Shown: positions 17,200 through 25,906, numbered from the stretch's first letter. The stretch is 64,000 nt of DNA from Thalassovita sp. (GCA_017792425.1 CP051233.1:3055926-3119925); one strand, 5' to 3'. Numbers and translations: made by a program. Notes: generated by a model from the sequence alone, not told the origin.

Positions 17200-17220
17200 G
17201 GGGCCCGAAAACCGGGCCCC
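17200..17220 (+). terminator. intercistronic hairpin (attenuator or mRNA stabiliser)
   Basis: GGGGCCCG (17200-17207), loop AAAAC, CGGGCCCC (17213-17220) lies 7 bases after the binding-protein stop and 12 bases before the ATPase start. There is no following T-run, so partial termination or 3'-end protection is more likely than full termination. It would yield more binding protein than membrane components. Confidence 0.6.
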
Positions 17221-17231
17221 TGCCCCCTGCC

Positions 17232-17999
17232 ATGCAATTGACCCTTGATGCCGTTTCACACGCCTATGCGGATGTTTCGGTGCTGTCCGACATCACCCTG
17301 ACCATCCCCGAGGGGCAGATCGCCTGCATCGTCGGGCCGTCCGGCTGTGGCAAGTCCACGCTGCTGCGATTTCTGGGTGGACTGGAACGGCCGCAACAAG
17401 GCCGCGTCCTGCAAAAAGGCGCCCCGCCCGAGGGCTGCCTGAACCCGCTGACCTATGTGTTTCAGGATTTCGCGCTGCTGCCGTGGCGGGATGTGAAGGG
17501 GAATATTTCGCTGGTGCTGGAGGATCACGGCTTTCGAGGCGACCATGCGCGCAGGATTATCGACGATGTGCTGGAGCGCACCAAACTGTCGGAATTCCGC
17601 GACGCCCTGCCCAGACAACTGTCCGGCGGAATGAAACAGCGGGTCGCCATCGCGCGGGCGCTGGCGGTCAATCCGGCGGTAATGCTGATGGACGAACCCC
17701 TGTCGGCTCTGGACGCCCAGACCCGCGAGTTGCTGATGGATGATCTGGTTGGGCTGTGGACGCGCGCGCCCTTTACCGCTGTCTACGTCACTCACAACCT
17801 GTCAGAAGCGGTGCGTCTGGGTCACAGGATCGTGGTCCTGTCACGCCGCCCCGGCACGATCCGGGAGATCGTGGAAATAGACATACCCCTGCGGGACCGC
17901 CGCGCCGGAGATCCCGCACTGGAAGCCCACCAGTCCCGCCTGTGGCACCTGATGCGGCAAGAGGCCGAAGCCGCCGACAAGGAGTTGGGCCATGTCTGA
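17232..17999 (+). CDS. ABC transporter ATP-binding protein (SsuB/TauB type)
   Basis: This 255-residue ATPase has Walker A GPSGCGKST (about 37-45), the Q-loop FQDFALLPWRDV typical of nitrate/sulfonate/taurine-type importers, signature LSGGMKQR and Walker B VMLMDEPLSALD, with the switch histidine in VTHNLSEA. It energises the adjacent permease. Its last 8 bases overlap the permease start. Confidence 0.9.
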   Translation: MQLTLDAVSHAYADVSVLSDITLTIPEGQIACIVGPSGCGKSTLLRFLGGLERPQQGRVLQKGAPPEGCLNPLTYVFQDFALLPWRDVKGNISLVLEDHGFRGDHARRIIDDVLERTKLSEFRDALPRQLSGGMKQRVAIARALAVNPAVMLMDEPLSALDAQTRELLMDDLVGLWTRAPFTAVYVTHNLSEAVRLGHRIVVLSRRPGTIREIVEIDIPLRDRRAGDPALEAHQSRLWHLMRQEAEAADKELGHV

Positions 18000-18780
18000 A
18001 AACCCGGTTCCCTTCCGCGGCGGCGGGTTTCGCCCCCAGCGGATACGCGGCGTGGGCGTTGCCGTCTTCGTCGTGCTGATCGCCCTGGTCGAGTTGGGCA
18101 CCCGAACCGGCGTGATTTCCAACTTGACCCTGCCACGCCCCTCGGCCGTGTTCGCCACCCTGCGCGGCCTGGTGGAAACCGGATTGCTTTGGCAACACCT
18201 GTTGCCTTCCTTGTCCCGGCTGGCGGTGGGGGCAATTCTGGGCGTCACTGCCGGGATCGGCGCGGGGGTCATGATCGGACTGTTCAGCCTGGCGCGGGCG
18301 GGGATGGTACCGCTGGTGGCCGCATTGTTTCCCATCCCCAAAATCGCGCTTTTGCCGCTGTTCGTGATCTGGTTCGGCATCGGTGAAGGCAGCAAGTACG
18401 CACTGATCGCGCTGGGAACCTTTACCCCGACGGTGGTTGCCACGTTTGGCGCGGTCGACAACGTGGACCGCACCCTGATCCGCATGGGACAGAGCTTTGG
18501 GTTGAACTGGTTCAGCATCGTCCGCAAGATCGTCCTGCCCGGTGCCCTTCCCGGCATCCTGTCCGGCCTGCGTGTCAGCATCGCCATCGGGATCATCCTG
18601 CTAGTCGCGGCCGAGATGCTGGGTGCCCGCTATGGGATCGGGGCCTATATCCTGGAAGCCGGTTCGCTGTATGACCTGGAGCGCCTGTTCGCCGGAGTGG
18701 TGATCCTGTCGGCGCTGGGGGTACTGACCTCGGCCGCAATCGGCTGGATCGAGAGAAGGCTGTTGATCTGGCGCGCCTGA
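17992..18780 (+). CDS. ABC transporter permease (BPD type, SsuC-like)
   Basis: This 262-residue permease has about six membrane helices and the EAA-like cytoplasmic loop, FGLNWFSIVRKIVLPGALPGILSGLRV (about 165-190), which docks on the ATPase. PIPKIALLPLFVIWFGIG is the conserved segment of the SsuC/ThiX group. It overlaps the ATPase gene by 8 bases and closes the importer operon. Confidence 0.9.
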   Translation: MSENPVPFRGGGFRPQRIRGVGVAVFVVLIALVELGTRTGVISNLTLPRPSAVFATLRGLVETGLLWQHLLPSLSRLAVGAILGVTAGIGAGVMIGLFSLARAGMVPLVAALFPIPKIALLPLFVIWFGIGEGSKYALIALGTFTPTVVATFGAVDNVDRTLIRMGQSFGLNWFSIVRKIVLPGALPGILSGLRVSIAIGIILLVAAEMLGARYGIGAYILEAGSLYDLERLFAGVVILSALGVLTSAAIGWIERRLLIWRA

Positions 18781-18782
18781 CG

Positions 18783-18873
18783 GCGCGCTCGCCTGCGGCG
18801 GGCGGGGAAGGGGGTTTCACCCCCTCTGGCCTGCGGCCATTCACCCCCAGGGTATTGTGACCAAGAAAAAACA
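18783..18873 (+). repeat. dispersed intergenic element, copy B
   Basis: GC-rich self-complementary stretches (GGGGGTTTCACCCCC, TGGCCTGCGGCCA) are followed by CCCCCAGGGTATT and CCAAGAAAAAA. The order and core match copies A and C. It fills the gap between the convergent importer operon and the channel gene. Confidence 0.62.
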
Positions 18874-18906
18874 GGATGACAGGTGATTGACGGGGACGGC
18901 AGCGGT

Positions 18907-19668
18907 TCAGACCGCGCCTTCGGTTTGGATGTTGATGACCTCGCCGCAATGTTTGCAATGGACGGCGTCGGCGTCGTGCAACACCAACCCGCATTTCGGG
19001 CAGGGTTGACGCACTTTCGTCGGGCGGAACAAAACCTGGGCCAGGCGCAGGAACAGGGTGACGCCAAAAATCATCACGGCGACGGCCAACATGCGCCCCG
19101 CCGTCCCGGTCAGGGTAACATCGCCGAACCCCGTCGTCGTCAGCGTGGTCACCGTGAAATACAGCGCGTCCGCATAGTTGTTGATCTGCGGGTTGGTATC
19201 GTGCTGCAGGGCGTAGATCACCCCTGTCATCACGAACAGGAAAACAGCCAGGTTGATCGACGCCAGGGTGACATCCTCATTGCGGCGAAAAAAATCGAAA
19301 TCTTTGCGCAACCTTGTCAGCGTCTGGTAAGCGTGCAGCAGCCGCAAGGTGCGCAAAATCCGCAAGAAGCCCAGACCTTCGCCCACGATCGGGGCCAGGA
19401 AAGACCCAACGGCAACCACATCCGCCCAGGTGGACAAACGTGTGAAAAAGCGCAGCGGCCGCTGTTCAATTGAAACGCGGGCGATGAAATCCAGCAGGAT
19501 CACGACCCCAAGGACGAAGTCGATTACCTCGACCGGCAGGCCATGCGGGAAGAAGGACGTGCCGATCACGAAAAGGATGGTTCCGATGTCGAACAGCAGC
19601 AGCCCATAGCGAAAGGCATGGGCGCGTTCACTGTGGCCTTCGTAAAGCTGTCGCAGCCAGTTGCGCAT
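18907..19668 (-). CDS. voltage-gated-type potassium channel with C-terminal zinc ribbon
   Basis: This 253-residue membrane protein has about six helices. An S4-like helix carries arginines every third residue (FLRILRTLRLL, about 105-115), and the pore loop TVTTLTTTGFGDV contains the TTGFGD potassium selectivity filter. The C-terminus has CPKC...CKHC (about 222-243), a four-cysteine zinc ribbon that is not a usual channel domain. The start at 19668 is supported by GGAAAGG; an earlier ATG at 19770 is less likely. It is a single gene, convergent with the importer operon. Confidence 0.87.
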   Translation of the reverse strand: MRNWLRQLYEGHSERAHAFRYGLLLFDIGTILFVIGTSFFPHGLPVEVIDFVLGVVILLDFIARVSIEQRPLRFFTRLSTWADVVAVGSFLAPIVGEGLGFLRILRTLRLLHAYQTLTRLRKDFDFFRRNEDVTLASINLAVFLFVMTGVIYALQHDTNPQINNYADALYFTVTTLTTTGFGDVTLTGTAGRMLAVAVMIFGVTLFLRLAQVLFRPTKVRQPCPKCGLVLHDADAVHCKHCGEVINIQTEGAV

Positions 19669-19836
19669 GGGGGCCTTTCCGCGGTTCCGCCTTGCCAAGC
19701 CATAGCAAAGCGCGGGGCCGTCGGAAAGCGCGAGGTGGCGGCGGGTGTGAGTGAACGGCGTGCTATACACTTGCCTTTTTGCTGGCCTCAGTGATTATTA
19801 TTGAAATTTAGTTATGATTCTGGAAGAATTTTCGAA

Positions 19837-20292
19837 ATGGACAAAATAGACAGGAAGATTTGCGGAATCTTGCAAATTAACGGCCGCACCTCCAGCGCGG
19901 ACCTGGCACAGACCGTGGGATTGTCCCTTTCTGCGGCGAACGAGCGCGTACGCCGCTTGGTGGCCAGCGGCGCCATCAGCGGGATGCAGGCTCGGCTGGA
20001 CCCGCAGAGCTTTGGGCTGGGGCTGTGCGCCTTCGTGTTGATCGACATGGCCTTTGACGGCGAGGCTGAGGCCGTCGCAACGTTGACGGCACACCCTGCG
20101 GTGCAGGAGCTGCACCATATCAGCGGCCCGCATTCTTACCTGATGAAACTGCGGCTGTCCGATACGCGCGCCCTGCAGGATTTCCTGACACGTGTGGTGA
20201 AACCCCTGCCGGCGGTCGTAAAGACCGAATCGATCATCACCCTGGACACCGCCAAGGAAACCGCGGCAATCGCCATTCCCGGAACAGACTGA
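19837..20292 (+). CDS. Lrp/AsnC-family transcriptional regulator
   Basis: This 151-residue protein has the Lrp helix-turn-helix at the N-terminus (MDKIDRKICGILQINGR, LSLSAANERVRRL) and the RAM ligand domain after residue 60. I start it at the ATG at 19837, which follows GGAAGA; the frame is open from a TTG at 19801. The AT-rich DNA before it (19785-19836) is a plausible autoregulatory site. It overlaps the LysE-family exporter gene by one base, so it probably controls amino-acid export. Confidence 0.9.
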   Translation: MDKIDRKICGILQINGRTSSADLAQTVGLSLSAANERVRRLVASGAISGMQARLDPQSFGLGLCAFVLIDMAFDGEAEAVATLTAHPAVQELHHISGPHSYLMKLRLSDTRALQDFLTRVVKPLPAVVKTESIITLDTAKETAAIAIPGTD

Positions 20293-20936
20293 TGTTGGAT
20301 GTGTTCCTGAAAGGCCTTGGTGTCGGGCTGGCAATCGCCGCGCCGGTGGGTCCGATTGGCCTGTTGTGCATTCGCCGCAGCCTGACCGAAGGCCGGACGG
20401 CGGGGTTGGCGACGGGGCTGGGCGCTGCCGCTGCGGATGGCACCTATGGCCTGCTGGTGGCAGCGGGGTTCACCGCGACCGGCTTGCTGACGCAGTACGC
20501 ACCCCAGATGCAACTGTTCGGCGGGGTGCTGATCGCCTGGCTGGGATTGATGACGCTTCGTGGTTTTCTGAAGAGGGACCGGGGCGCGGCAGGCGCCGCC
20601 GGACCGGCTGCAGGATCGGTGGCCGGGGCCTTCGGGACGACCTATCTGCTGACCCTGTCGAACCCTACAACGATCCTGGCCTTTGCCGGAATGGTGGCAG
20701 GCTTGGGCGCGGCGGCATCTGGGCAGGGGAATGCGGCCTATGTGCTGGTCCTTGGGGTTTTCTTTGGATCGGCGCTGTGGTGGCTGTTCCTGGTTCATGC
20801 TGCGCTGTGGGCCAAATCTCGCATCGCTACTACAACATTGCGATGGCTGGATCTTTTCGCGGGTAGCGTGCTGATGGCCTGGGGCGTGTCGTTGGCGATC
20901 GGCGCGCTAAGAGGCGGGGCGATCTGGCACTGGTAA
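20292..20936 (+). CDS. LysE-family amino-acid exporter
   Basis: This 214-residue protein has about six membrane helices and the LysE/RhtB N-terminal pattern GLGVGLAIAAPVGPIGLLCIRRSL (about 7-30), then a second half with YLLTLSNPTTILAFAGM. It would export amino acids or related metabolites. It is translationally coupled to the Lrp/AsnC regulator, a common pairing in which the regulator senses the exported amino acid. Confidence 0.9.
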   Translation: MLDVFLKGLGVGLAIAAPVGPIGLLCIRRSLTEGRTAGLATGLGAAAADGTYGLLVAAGFTATGLLTQYAPQMQLFGGVLIAWLGLMTLRGFLKRDRGAAGAAGPAAGSVAGAFGTTYLLTLSNPTTILAFAGMVAGLGAAASGQGNAAYVLVLGVFFGSALWWLFLVHAALWAKSRIATTTLRWLDLFAGSVLMAWGVSLAIGALRGGAIWHW

Positions 20937-20942
20937 GGGGAT

Positions 20943-21016
20943 TGGAGCGGGCGGCGGGAATCGAACCCGCGTCATTAGCTTGGAAGGCTAAGGTCTTACC
21001 ACTACACAACGCCCGC
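20943..21016 (-). tRNA. tRNA-Gly (anticodon UCC)
   Basis: On the minus strand the seven-base acceptor stem GCGGGCG (21016-21010) pairs with CGCCCGC (20953-20947). A D-arm with AGTGGTAAGAC, the anticodon loop CTTCCAA giving UCC, and a T-arm with GGTTCGATTCC follow. CCA (20945-20943) is encoded. The gene is 74 nt including CCA. Confidence 0.96.
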
Positions 21017-21100
21017 GCAGCAGAACCTCGGGATAGGCCAAGCGCGGACGAAGGTCAAGGCCGGTTTCTACCTGTCTCTGGTTTGCCCCAGGAGGGGAAT

Positions 21101-21391
21101 ATGCTAGGCGCGGCGAGAGAGGAACCCCACGTGCCCAGCTATTTGATCCGCTACCGTATCCTGTCCGGCCCCGACCCGATGACGCCCTTGTCCACGCGGA
21201 TTGAGGCCGGCACCGAACAGGCTGCAATCGCCGTGCTGAAATCGGCCCACACAGGGCAGGACATTCGGATAGAAAAAGCCAGTCCCGACACTCCTGTCCC
21301 GCGCAAACGCAAATCACGCAAGGAATGGATCATCCTTGGACTGATCGTCGTGATCGGTGCAGTCAACCTTGCCAGCCGCTGGCTGAACTGA
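21101..21391 (+). CDS. hypothetical small protein with one C-terminal membrane helix
   Basis: I do not recognise this 96-residue protein. It has a basic patch (PRKRKSRKEW, about 72-81) directly before a single hydrophobic helix (IILGLIVVIGAVNLASRWLN), so it is probably a tail-anchored inner-membrane protein with its N-terminus in the cytoplasm. The ATG at 21101 follows a near-perfect AGGAGGGG site. A GTG at 21131 with GAGAGAGGAA upstream would give an 86-residue form. It lies between tRNA-Gly and tex. Confidence 0.7.
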   Translation: MLGAAREEPHVPSYLIRYRILSGPDPMTPLSTRIEAGTEQAAIAVLKSAHTGQDIRIEKASPDTPVPRKRKSRKEWIILGLIVVIGAVNLASRWLN

Positions 21392-21457
21392 GGGCTTGGC
21401 GGCGGGGATCGACGGCGTTAGACAGTCTGTCCGAACGTCCAGAAAAGGGGGGCTTTC

Positions 21458-23788
21458 ATGTCCATCGACACCGTGGCCGAACGCCGCATTCCGATCCTGA
21501 TCGCAAGTGAAATCAGCGCCCGTCCCGAACAGGTGCAGGCCGCGATAAAGCTGCTGGACGAGGGCGCGACCGTCCCTTTCGTGGCGCGCTACCGGAAAGA
21601 GGTCACGGGCGGACTGGACGACAGCCAGTTGCGAACGCTGGCCGACCGGCTGGGCTATTTGCGCGAACTGAACGATCGGCGCGGGGTGATCCTGGCCTCG
21701 ACCAAGGAACAGGGCAAACTGACGGCGGATCTAGAAAAGGCCATCGCCGGGGCTGAAACGAAATCGGCACTGGAAGACATCTACCTGCCCTACAAGCCCA
21801 AGCGCCGCACCCGCGCCATGATCGCCCGTGAAAATGGGCTGGAACCACTGGCGCAGACGATATTGGCGGATCGCCGCGCGGACCCCGAAACATTGGCGGC
21901 AGGCTATCTAACAGAAGCCGTGCCGGACGTGAAATCGGCGCTGGACGGCGCGCGTGACATTATCGGCGAAGATTTATCCGAAAACGCCAGCCTGCTGGGC
22001 CGCCTGCGTGAATTCCTGATGCGCGAAGCCATCGTGACCTCGAAGGTGATCGAGGGGCAGGAATCCGCGGGGGCCAAGTTCTCGGACTATTTCGCGCAGT
22101 CGGAAAGTTGGGCGACGATCCCCTCGCATCGGGCATTGGCGATGTTCCGTGGACGCAACGAAGGCATCCTGCAAATCGACATCGTGGTGGACCCGGACAC
22201 GGCCCCCGGCCAGAACCGTGCGGAACAGATGGTAGCCGCAGAGTTGCAGGCAGCTGGTAACGGGCCGGGTGATCTGTGGCTGCGCAAGGTGGCCGGGTTC
22301 GTATGGCGTGTAAAGCTGCACATCTCCTTGTCTATCGACTTGTTGACCGAGTTGCGCCGCCGCGCCGAAGAGGACGCGATCCATGTTTTCGCCCGCAACC
22401 TCAAGGATCTTCTGTTGGCCGCCCCGGCCGGGGCCAAGGCGACTCTGGGTCTGGACCCGGGCATTCGGACGGGGGTGAAATGCGCCGTTGTGGACGCAAC
22501 CGGAAAGCTGCTGGAAACGGCAACGATCTACCCTTTCCAGCCCAAGAACGACCTACGCGGCGCACAGGCAACGCTGGCCGAAATGATCGCCCGGCACCGG
22601 GTGGACCTGATCGCCATCGGCAATGGCACCGCCAGCCGAGAAACCGAAAAGTTGGTGGGCGATCTGCTGGGACTGATGCGATCTGCCAAGAAACCGACCA
22701 AGGTTGTGGTCTCTGAGGCAGGGGCATCCGTCTATTCGGCCTCGGAACTGGCGGCGCAGGAATTCCCCGGGCTGGATGTCAGCCTTCGCGGCGCGGTGTC
22801 CATCGCCCGCCGCCTGCAGGATCCTCTGGCCGAACTGGTGAAGATTGAACCGAAATCCATCGGCGTCGGCCAGTACCAGCATGACGTGGATCAGCGGCGG
22901 TTGGGCAAATCGCTGGACGCGGTGGTAGAGGACGCGGTGAACGCCGTTGGCGTGGACCTGAACACCGCCTCGGCCCCGCTGCTGGCCCGCGTAGCGGGGA
23001 TCGGGCCGGGCCTGTCGGATGCCATCGTGGCGCATCGCGATGCAAATGGTGCGTTCAAATCCCGCAAGGAACTGCTGAAAGTCGCCCGGCTTGGCCCGAA
23101 AGCCTTTGAACAATGCGCGGGTTTTCTGCGTATCCGGGATGGCAAGGAACCGCTGGACGGATCGTCCGTTCACCCCGAAGCCTATGACGTGGCCCGCCGG
23201 ATCGTGGCGGCTTGCGGCCGTGACCTGCGCACACTTATGGTCGACCCCGCGCCGCTGAAGCGGTTGGATGCGGCGGATTTCGTGGATGACCGGTTCGGCT
23301 TGCCCACCGTGCGGGACATCCTGTCGGAACTGGAAAAACCCGGCCGCGACCCGCGACCCGAGTTCAAGACCGCCACCTTCACCGAGGGCGTGAATGAGAT
23401 CACCGACCTGAAACCGGGTATGTTGCTGGAAGGCACTGTGACCAACGTGGCGGCATTTGGCGCTTTCGTCGATATCGGTGTGCATCAGGACGGGCTGGTG
23501 CATATCAGCCAGATCGCCGACCGGTTCGTCAAAGACCCACACGAGGTGGTCAAAGCCGGTGACGTGGTCAAGGTCCGCGTGACCGAGGTGGACGTTCCCC
23601 GCAAACGCATCGGCCTGTCGATGAAAAAAGAGGGCGGCGGTCAGGACCGCGCAGAACGGCCCAAGCGGGACAACGCCCCGAAAGGTGGCGGGCGTCCGCA
23701 GCGTGGCGGCAAAGTCTCGCCCCCACCCCGCAGCAACGACATGGGCGGGCTGGGCGCCGCGCTGCTGGATGCGATGAAGAAGAAATGA
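21458..23788 (+). CDS. tex: Tex-family RNA-binding transcription accessory protein
   Basis: This 776-residue protein has the full Tex architecture: an N-terminal helical region (VPFVARYRKEVTGGLDDSQL), a YqgF/RNase H-like domain with LGLDPGIRTGVKCAVVD (about 330-345), tandem helix-hairpin-helix motifs (LARVAGIGPGLSDAIVAHR, LLKVARLGPKAFEQCAGFLRI) and an S1 domain (GMLLEGTVTNVAAFGAFVDIGVHQDGLVHIS, about 648-678). The tail is basic and glycine-rich. It binds nucleic acid and affects transcription. A terminator follows. Confidence 0.95.
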   Translation: MSIDTVAERRIPILIASEISARPEQVQAAIKLLDEGATVPFVARYRKEVTGGLDDSQLRTLADRLGYLRELNDRRGVILASTKEQGKLTADLEKAIAGAETKSALEDIYLPYKPKRRTRAMIARENGLEPLAQTILADRRADPETLAAGYLTEAVPDVKSALDGARDIIGEDLSENASLLGRLREFLMREAIVTSKVIEGQESAGAKFSDYFAQSESWATIPSHRALAMFRGRNEGILQIDIVVDPDTAPGQNRAEQMVAAELQAAGNGPGDLWLRKVAGFVWRVKLHISLSIDLLTELRRRAEEDAIHVFARNLKDLLLAAPAGAKATLGLDPGIRTGVKCAVVDATGKLLETATIYPFQPKNDLRGAQATLAEMIARHRVDLIAIGNGTASRETEKLVGDLLGLMRSAKKPTKVVVSEAGASVYSASELAAQEFPGLDVSLRGAVSIARRLQDPLAELVKIEPKSIGVGQYQHDVDQRRLGKSLDAVVEDAVNAVGVDLNTASAPLLARVAGIGPGLSDAIVAHRDANGAFKSRKELLKVARLGPKAFEQCAGFLRIRDGKEPLDGSSVHPEAYDVARRIVAACGRDLRTLMVDPAPLKRLDAADFVDDRFGLPTVRDILSELEKPGRDPRPEFKTATFTEGVNEITDLKPGMLLEGTVTNVAAFGAFVDIGVHQDGLVHISQIADRFVKDPHEVVKAGDVVKVRVTEVDVPRKRIGLSMKKEGGGQDRAERPKRDNAPKGGGRPQRGGKVSPPPRSNDMGGLGAALLDAMKKK

Positions 23789-23789
23789 C

Positions 23790-23814
23790 AAAGGGCGGGT
23801 TTACCCCGCCCTTT
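23790..23814. terminator. bidirectional terminator between tex and bioY
   Basis: AAAGGGCGGG (23790-23799), a five-base loop and CCCGCCCTTT (23805-23814) lie between two convergent genes, with A- and T-tracts on the flanks. Confidence 0.8.
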
Positions 23815-23840
23815 CCATTATTGCCTGATCTTTCGCCCGT

Positions 23841-24380
23841 TCAGGCTTTGGCCAGACCGGGACGGGCTTTCAACAGACCTTGGGTAATCAGGCCGGCCAA
23901 CACGGCCTTGATCAGATCACCCGGCACGAAGGGCATCGCCAGCATGGCCGCCTCGGACAGGGTCTTGTCCAGCTTGATCGACATCCCAACAATGCCCAGC
24001 ACATTCAGCACGATCACCCCGCCGACCAGCGCCGCTGCCGCCGGGAAGATGAACCCGCCGCGCGACCGCCAGACCTCGGCCAGCAGACCGGTGACAAAGG
24101 CCGCGACCGGGAAGCCGATCAGATACCCCATGGACGGGCCGGAAAAGACGCCGATACCGCCACGGCCGCCAGCCAGCAGCGGCAAGCCCAGGGCCACCAG
24201 CCCCAGGAACAGCAGCACCGCAAGGCCGCCGCGCTTGGCCCCCAGAACGGTGCCGCACAACATTATGCCCATGCTTTGCGCCGAAATCGGTACGCCAGAG
24301 GCCAGCATGAGCTTGGGAACAAGCCCCAGCGCCGCGATCAGTGCAGCAAAAAGGGCGATGAGGGTCAGGTTGCGTTCCAT
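23841..24380 (-). CDS. bioY: biotin transporter substrate-binding component BioY
   Basis: This 179-residue protein with about six helices is the S-component of a biotin ECF transporter. PISAQSMGIMLCGTVLGAKRG, LLAGGRGGIGVFSGPSMGYLIGF and the C-terminal FVPGDLIKAVLAGLI match the BioY family. It captures biotin and can work alone or with BioM and BioN, which are encoded just upstream. It is the last gene of bioM-bioN-bioY, 57 bases after bioN. Confidence 0.95.
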   Translation of the reverse strand: MERNLTLIALFAALIAALGLVPKLMLASGVPISAQSMGIMLCGTVLGAKRGGLAVLLFLGLVALGLPLLAGGRGGIGVFSGPSMGYLIGFPVAAFVTGLLAEVWRSRGGFIFPAAAALVGGVIVLNVLGIVGMSIKLDKTLSEAAMLAMPFVPGDLIKAVLAGLITQGLLKARPGLAKA

Positions 24381-24437
24381 TTGGGGTCCTTTCTTCGCGT
24401 CCTGTCGTAATTCATACGGGTCTGGTGCCCGTTTTGG

Positions 24438-25037
24438 TCAAAGAACACCGCCCCGCGCTTTCAGCGCCTCGGCGGTTTGTTCGGCATCGTCCACCGCCAG
24501 CAGGGCGAAAGGCAGCACCAGCCGCCATCCCGGCCGCCGGGTGCTGCGCGCGCGCCAGGATTCGACCAGGTGGCCGCCCTTCTGTGTCAGCACCGGGGTA
24601 AAGCGGATAACCAGCGCGATTGAAACGGCCAGACGCCGACGGGCCTTTTCGGACACGCCAAATCGGGACAGGCCGTTTTCAATCACCTGCAGCATGTCCT
24701 GTAGCCGGGTGGTCAGGGTCACAAGGTTGGCCGCCGCGATAGCCGCCAGCAGGCGCAGGATGATCACCACCCCTTCGGCCATGCTGCCTGCAACCAGGTG
24801 CCAGACCACAATGATCACCACAAAAAACAGCACCGGGCGCATCATCCGCAGCCCCTGCCGGGCAAAGGCCACCCCGCCGGCAAGATAGGCCGCGCAGACC
24901 AGCGCCATGACGACCAAGCTGGCAGGGATACCCTTCAGATAGAATATCGCCAGCGTGAACAGGCACAGCGCCAGCAGCTTTGGCCCCACTGGCCAGCCAT
25001 GATAGGGCGTGCGGATGTCAGAGGTCAGCGAGATCAT
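24438..25037 (-). CDS. bioN: ECF biotin transporter transmembrane component BioN
   Basis: This 199-residue protein has about five helices and the T-component coupling motif around SWRARSTRRPGWR (about 160-172), a variant of the ARG-containing motifs that bind the ATPase. It bridges BioM and BioY. The start at 25037 overlaps the end of bioM by 20 bases. The gene order is that of the Rhodobacter capsulatus bioMNY operon. Confidence 0.88.
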   Translation of the reverse strand: MISLTSDIRTPYHGWPVGPKLLALCLFTLAIFYLKGIPASLVVMALVCAAYLAGGVAFARQGLRMMRPVLFFVVIIVVWHLVAGSMAEGVVIILRLLAAIAAANLVTLTTRLQDMLQVIENGLSRFGVSEKARRRLAVSIALVIRFTPVLTQKGGHLVESWRARSTRRPGWRLVLPFALLAVDDAEQTAEALKARGGVL

Positions 25038-25776
25038 CACACCCCCCCCATTCGCGCATCTGGCGTTGGTATTCCGGCAGCACCTGTTCCGGCGTGCCGT
25101 CCATGTGAACCGCTCCGCGTTCCAGCCAGACGATACGGTCATAGTGGTCCAGCGCCGGCAGATCGTGGCTGATGTGGATTAGACCCTGGTCCAGCCCGTC
25201 CAGATAGCGCCCCAGCCGGATCGAAGTAGCCATGTCCAGCCCGGCAAAGGGTTCGTCCAGAACGATCACGCGCGGGGCCATCATCAGCACCGACATCAGG
25301 CAAACCAGGTGCCGCTGCCCCTGCGAAAGCCCATGCACCGACCGGTCGAACCACTGCTGCCGCCCAAACCGGGCCAACATCTGTTCCGCCTGCCTGCGGG
25401 CATCCCTTTTCGAAACGCCAAGAGCAGACAGGCCAAAGGTCAATTCCTCACCAACAGTGGGAAAGATGATTTGGTGATCCGGGTTCTGGAACAGAATGCC
25501 GACAGTAGAAATTGCAGCCTTGCGGTCCGAGGCGACGGTGACGCCCCCGACCTTGACCGATCCCTTTTCTGGCTCTGCCAGCCCGGCGATCAGCCGCGCC
25601 AATTGTGACTTACCCGATCCGTTTCGCCCGACGATCCCCACGCGGCGCTGATCCAGCCGCAGCGTCAGGGTGTCAAACACCTGCGTTCCTTCACGGGCAT
25701 AGCTTACCGATTCCAGGTCGACCGGGGCCGCCGCAGCCTGCACTTTCTGCCCATTCTGGAATTGCTGCACCTGCAT
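25018..25776 (-). CDS. bioM: ECF biotin transporter ATP-binding component BioM
   Basis: This 252-residue ATPase has Walker A GRNGSGKSQ, Q-loop LFQNPDHQIIFPTVGEEL (the ECF-type pattern), signature LSQGQRHLV (the SGG of most ABC proteins is SQG here) and Walker B VIVLDEPFAGLD. Two adjacent ATGs (25779 and 25776) follow AAGGAGA; spacing favours the second. An upstream extension to 25836 is possible but unsupported. It powers biotin uptake with BioN and BioY. Confidence 0.9.
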   Translation of the reverse strand: MQVQQFQNGQKVQAAAAPVDLESVSYAREGTQVFDTLTLRLDQRRVGIVGRNGSGKSQLARLIAGLAEPEKGSVKVGGVTVASDRKAAISTVGILFQNPDHQIIFPTVGEELTFGLSALGVSKRDARRQAEQMLARFGRQQWFDRSVHGLSQGQRHLVCLMSVLMMAPRVIVLDEPFAGLDMATSIRLGRYLDGLDQGLIHISHDLPALDHYDRIVWLERGAVHMDGTPEQVLPEYQRQMREWGGCDDLADL

Positions 25777-25853
25777 CATCTCTCCTTGCTGGCGGCGGGG
25801 ATACAGCGAATCCTGCCGACGAAACAAGAGTTCCATATAGCAATTCGCGTACT

Positions 25854-25866
25854 AAATACCGTATTT
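25854..25866. promoter_or_regulatory. palindrome AAATAC-N-GTATTT upstream of bioM
   Basis: A perfect 6-bp inverted repeat around a single C lies 75 bases upstream of bioM and just beyond the 3' end of the convergently placed SRAP gene (25907). It is a candidate operator for the biotin operon. It does not match the BioR consensus TTATNNATAA that I would expect in an alphaproteobacterium. Confidence 0.4.
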
Positions 25867-25906
25867 CTACGGCATCACGTCGGTCTACGAGGTTCTGCAC
25901 CTGCGT

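Noticed and set aside
20942..21100. Upstream extension of the small membrane protein to 20942
   Set aside because: It would run through tRNA-Gly in antisense, and a strong ribosome site marks 21101.
25780..25906. A BioR operator before bioMNY
   Set aside because: No TTATNNATAA-type sequence; only AAATACNGTATTT is present.
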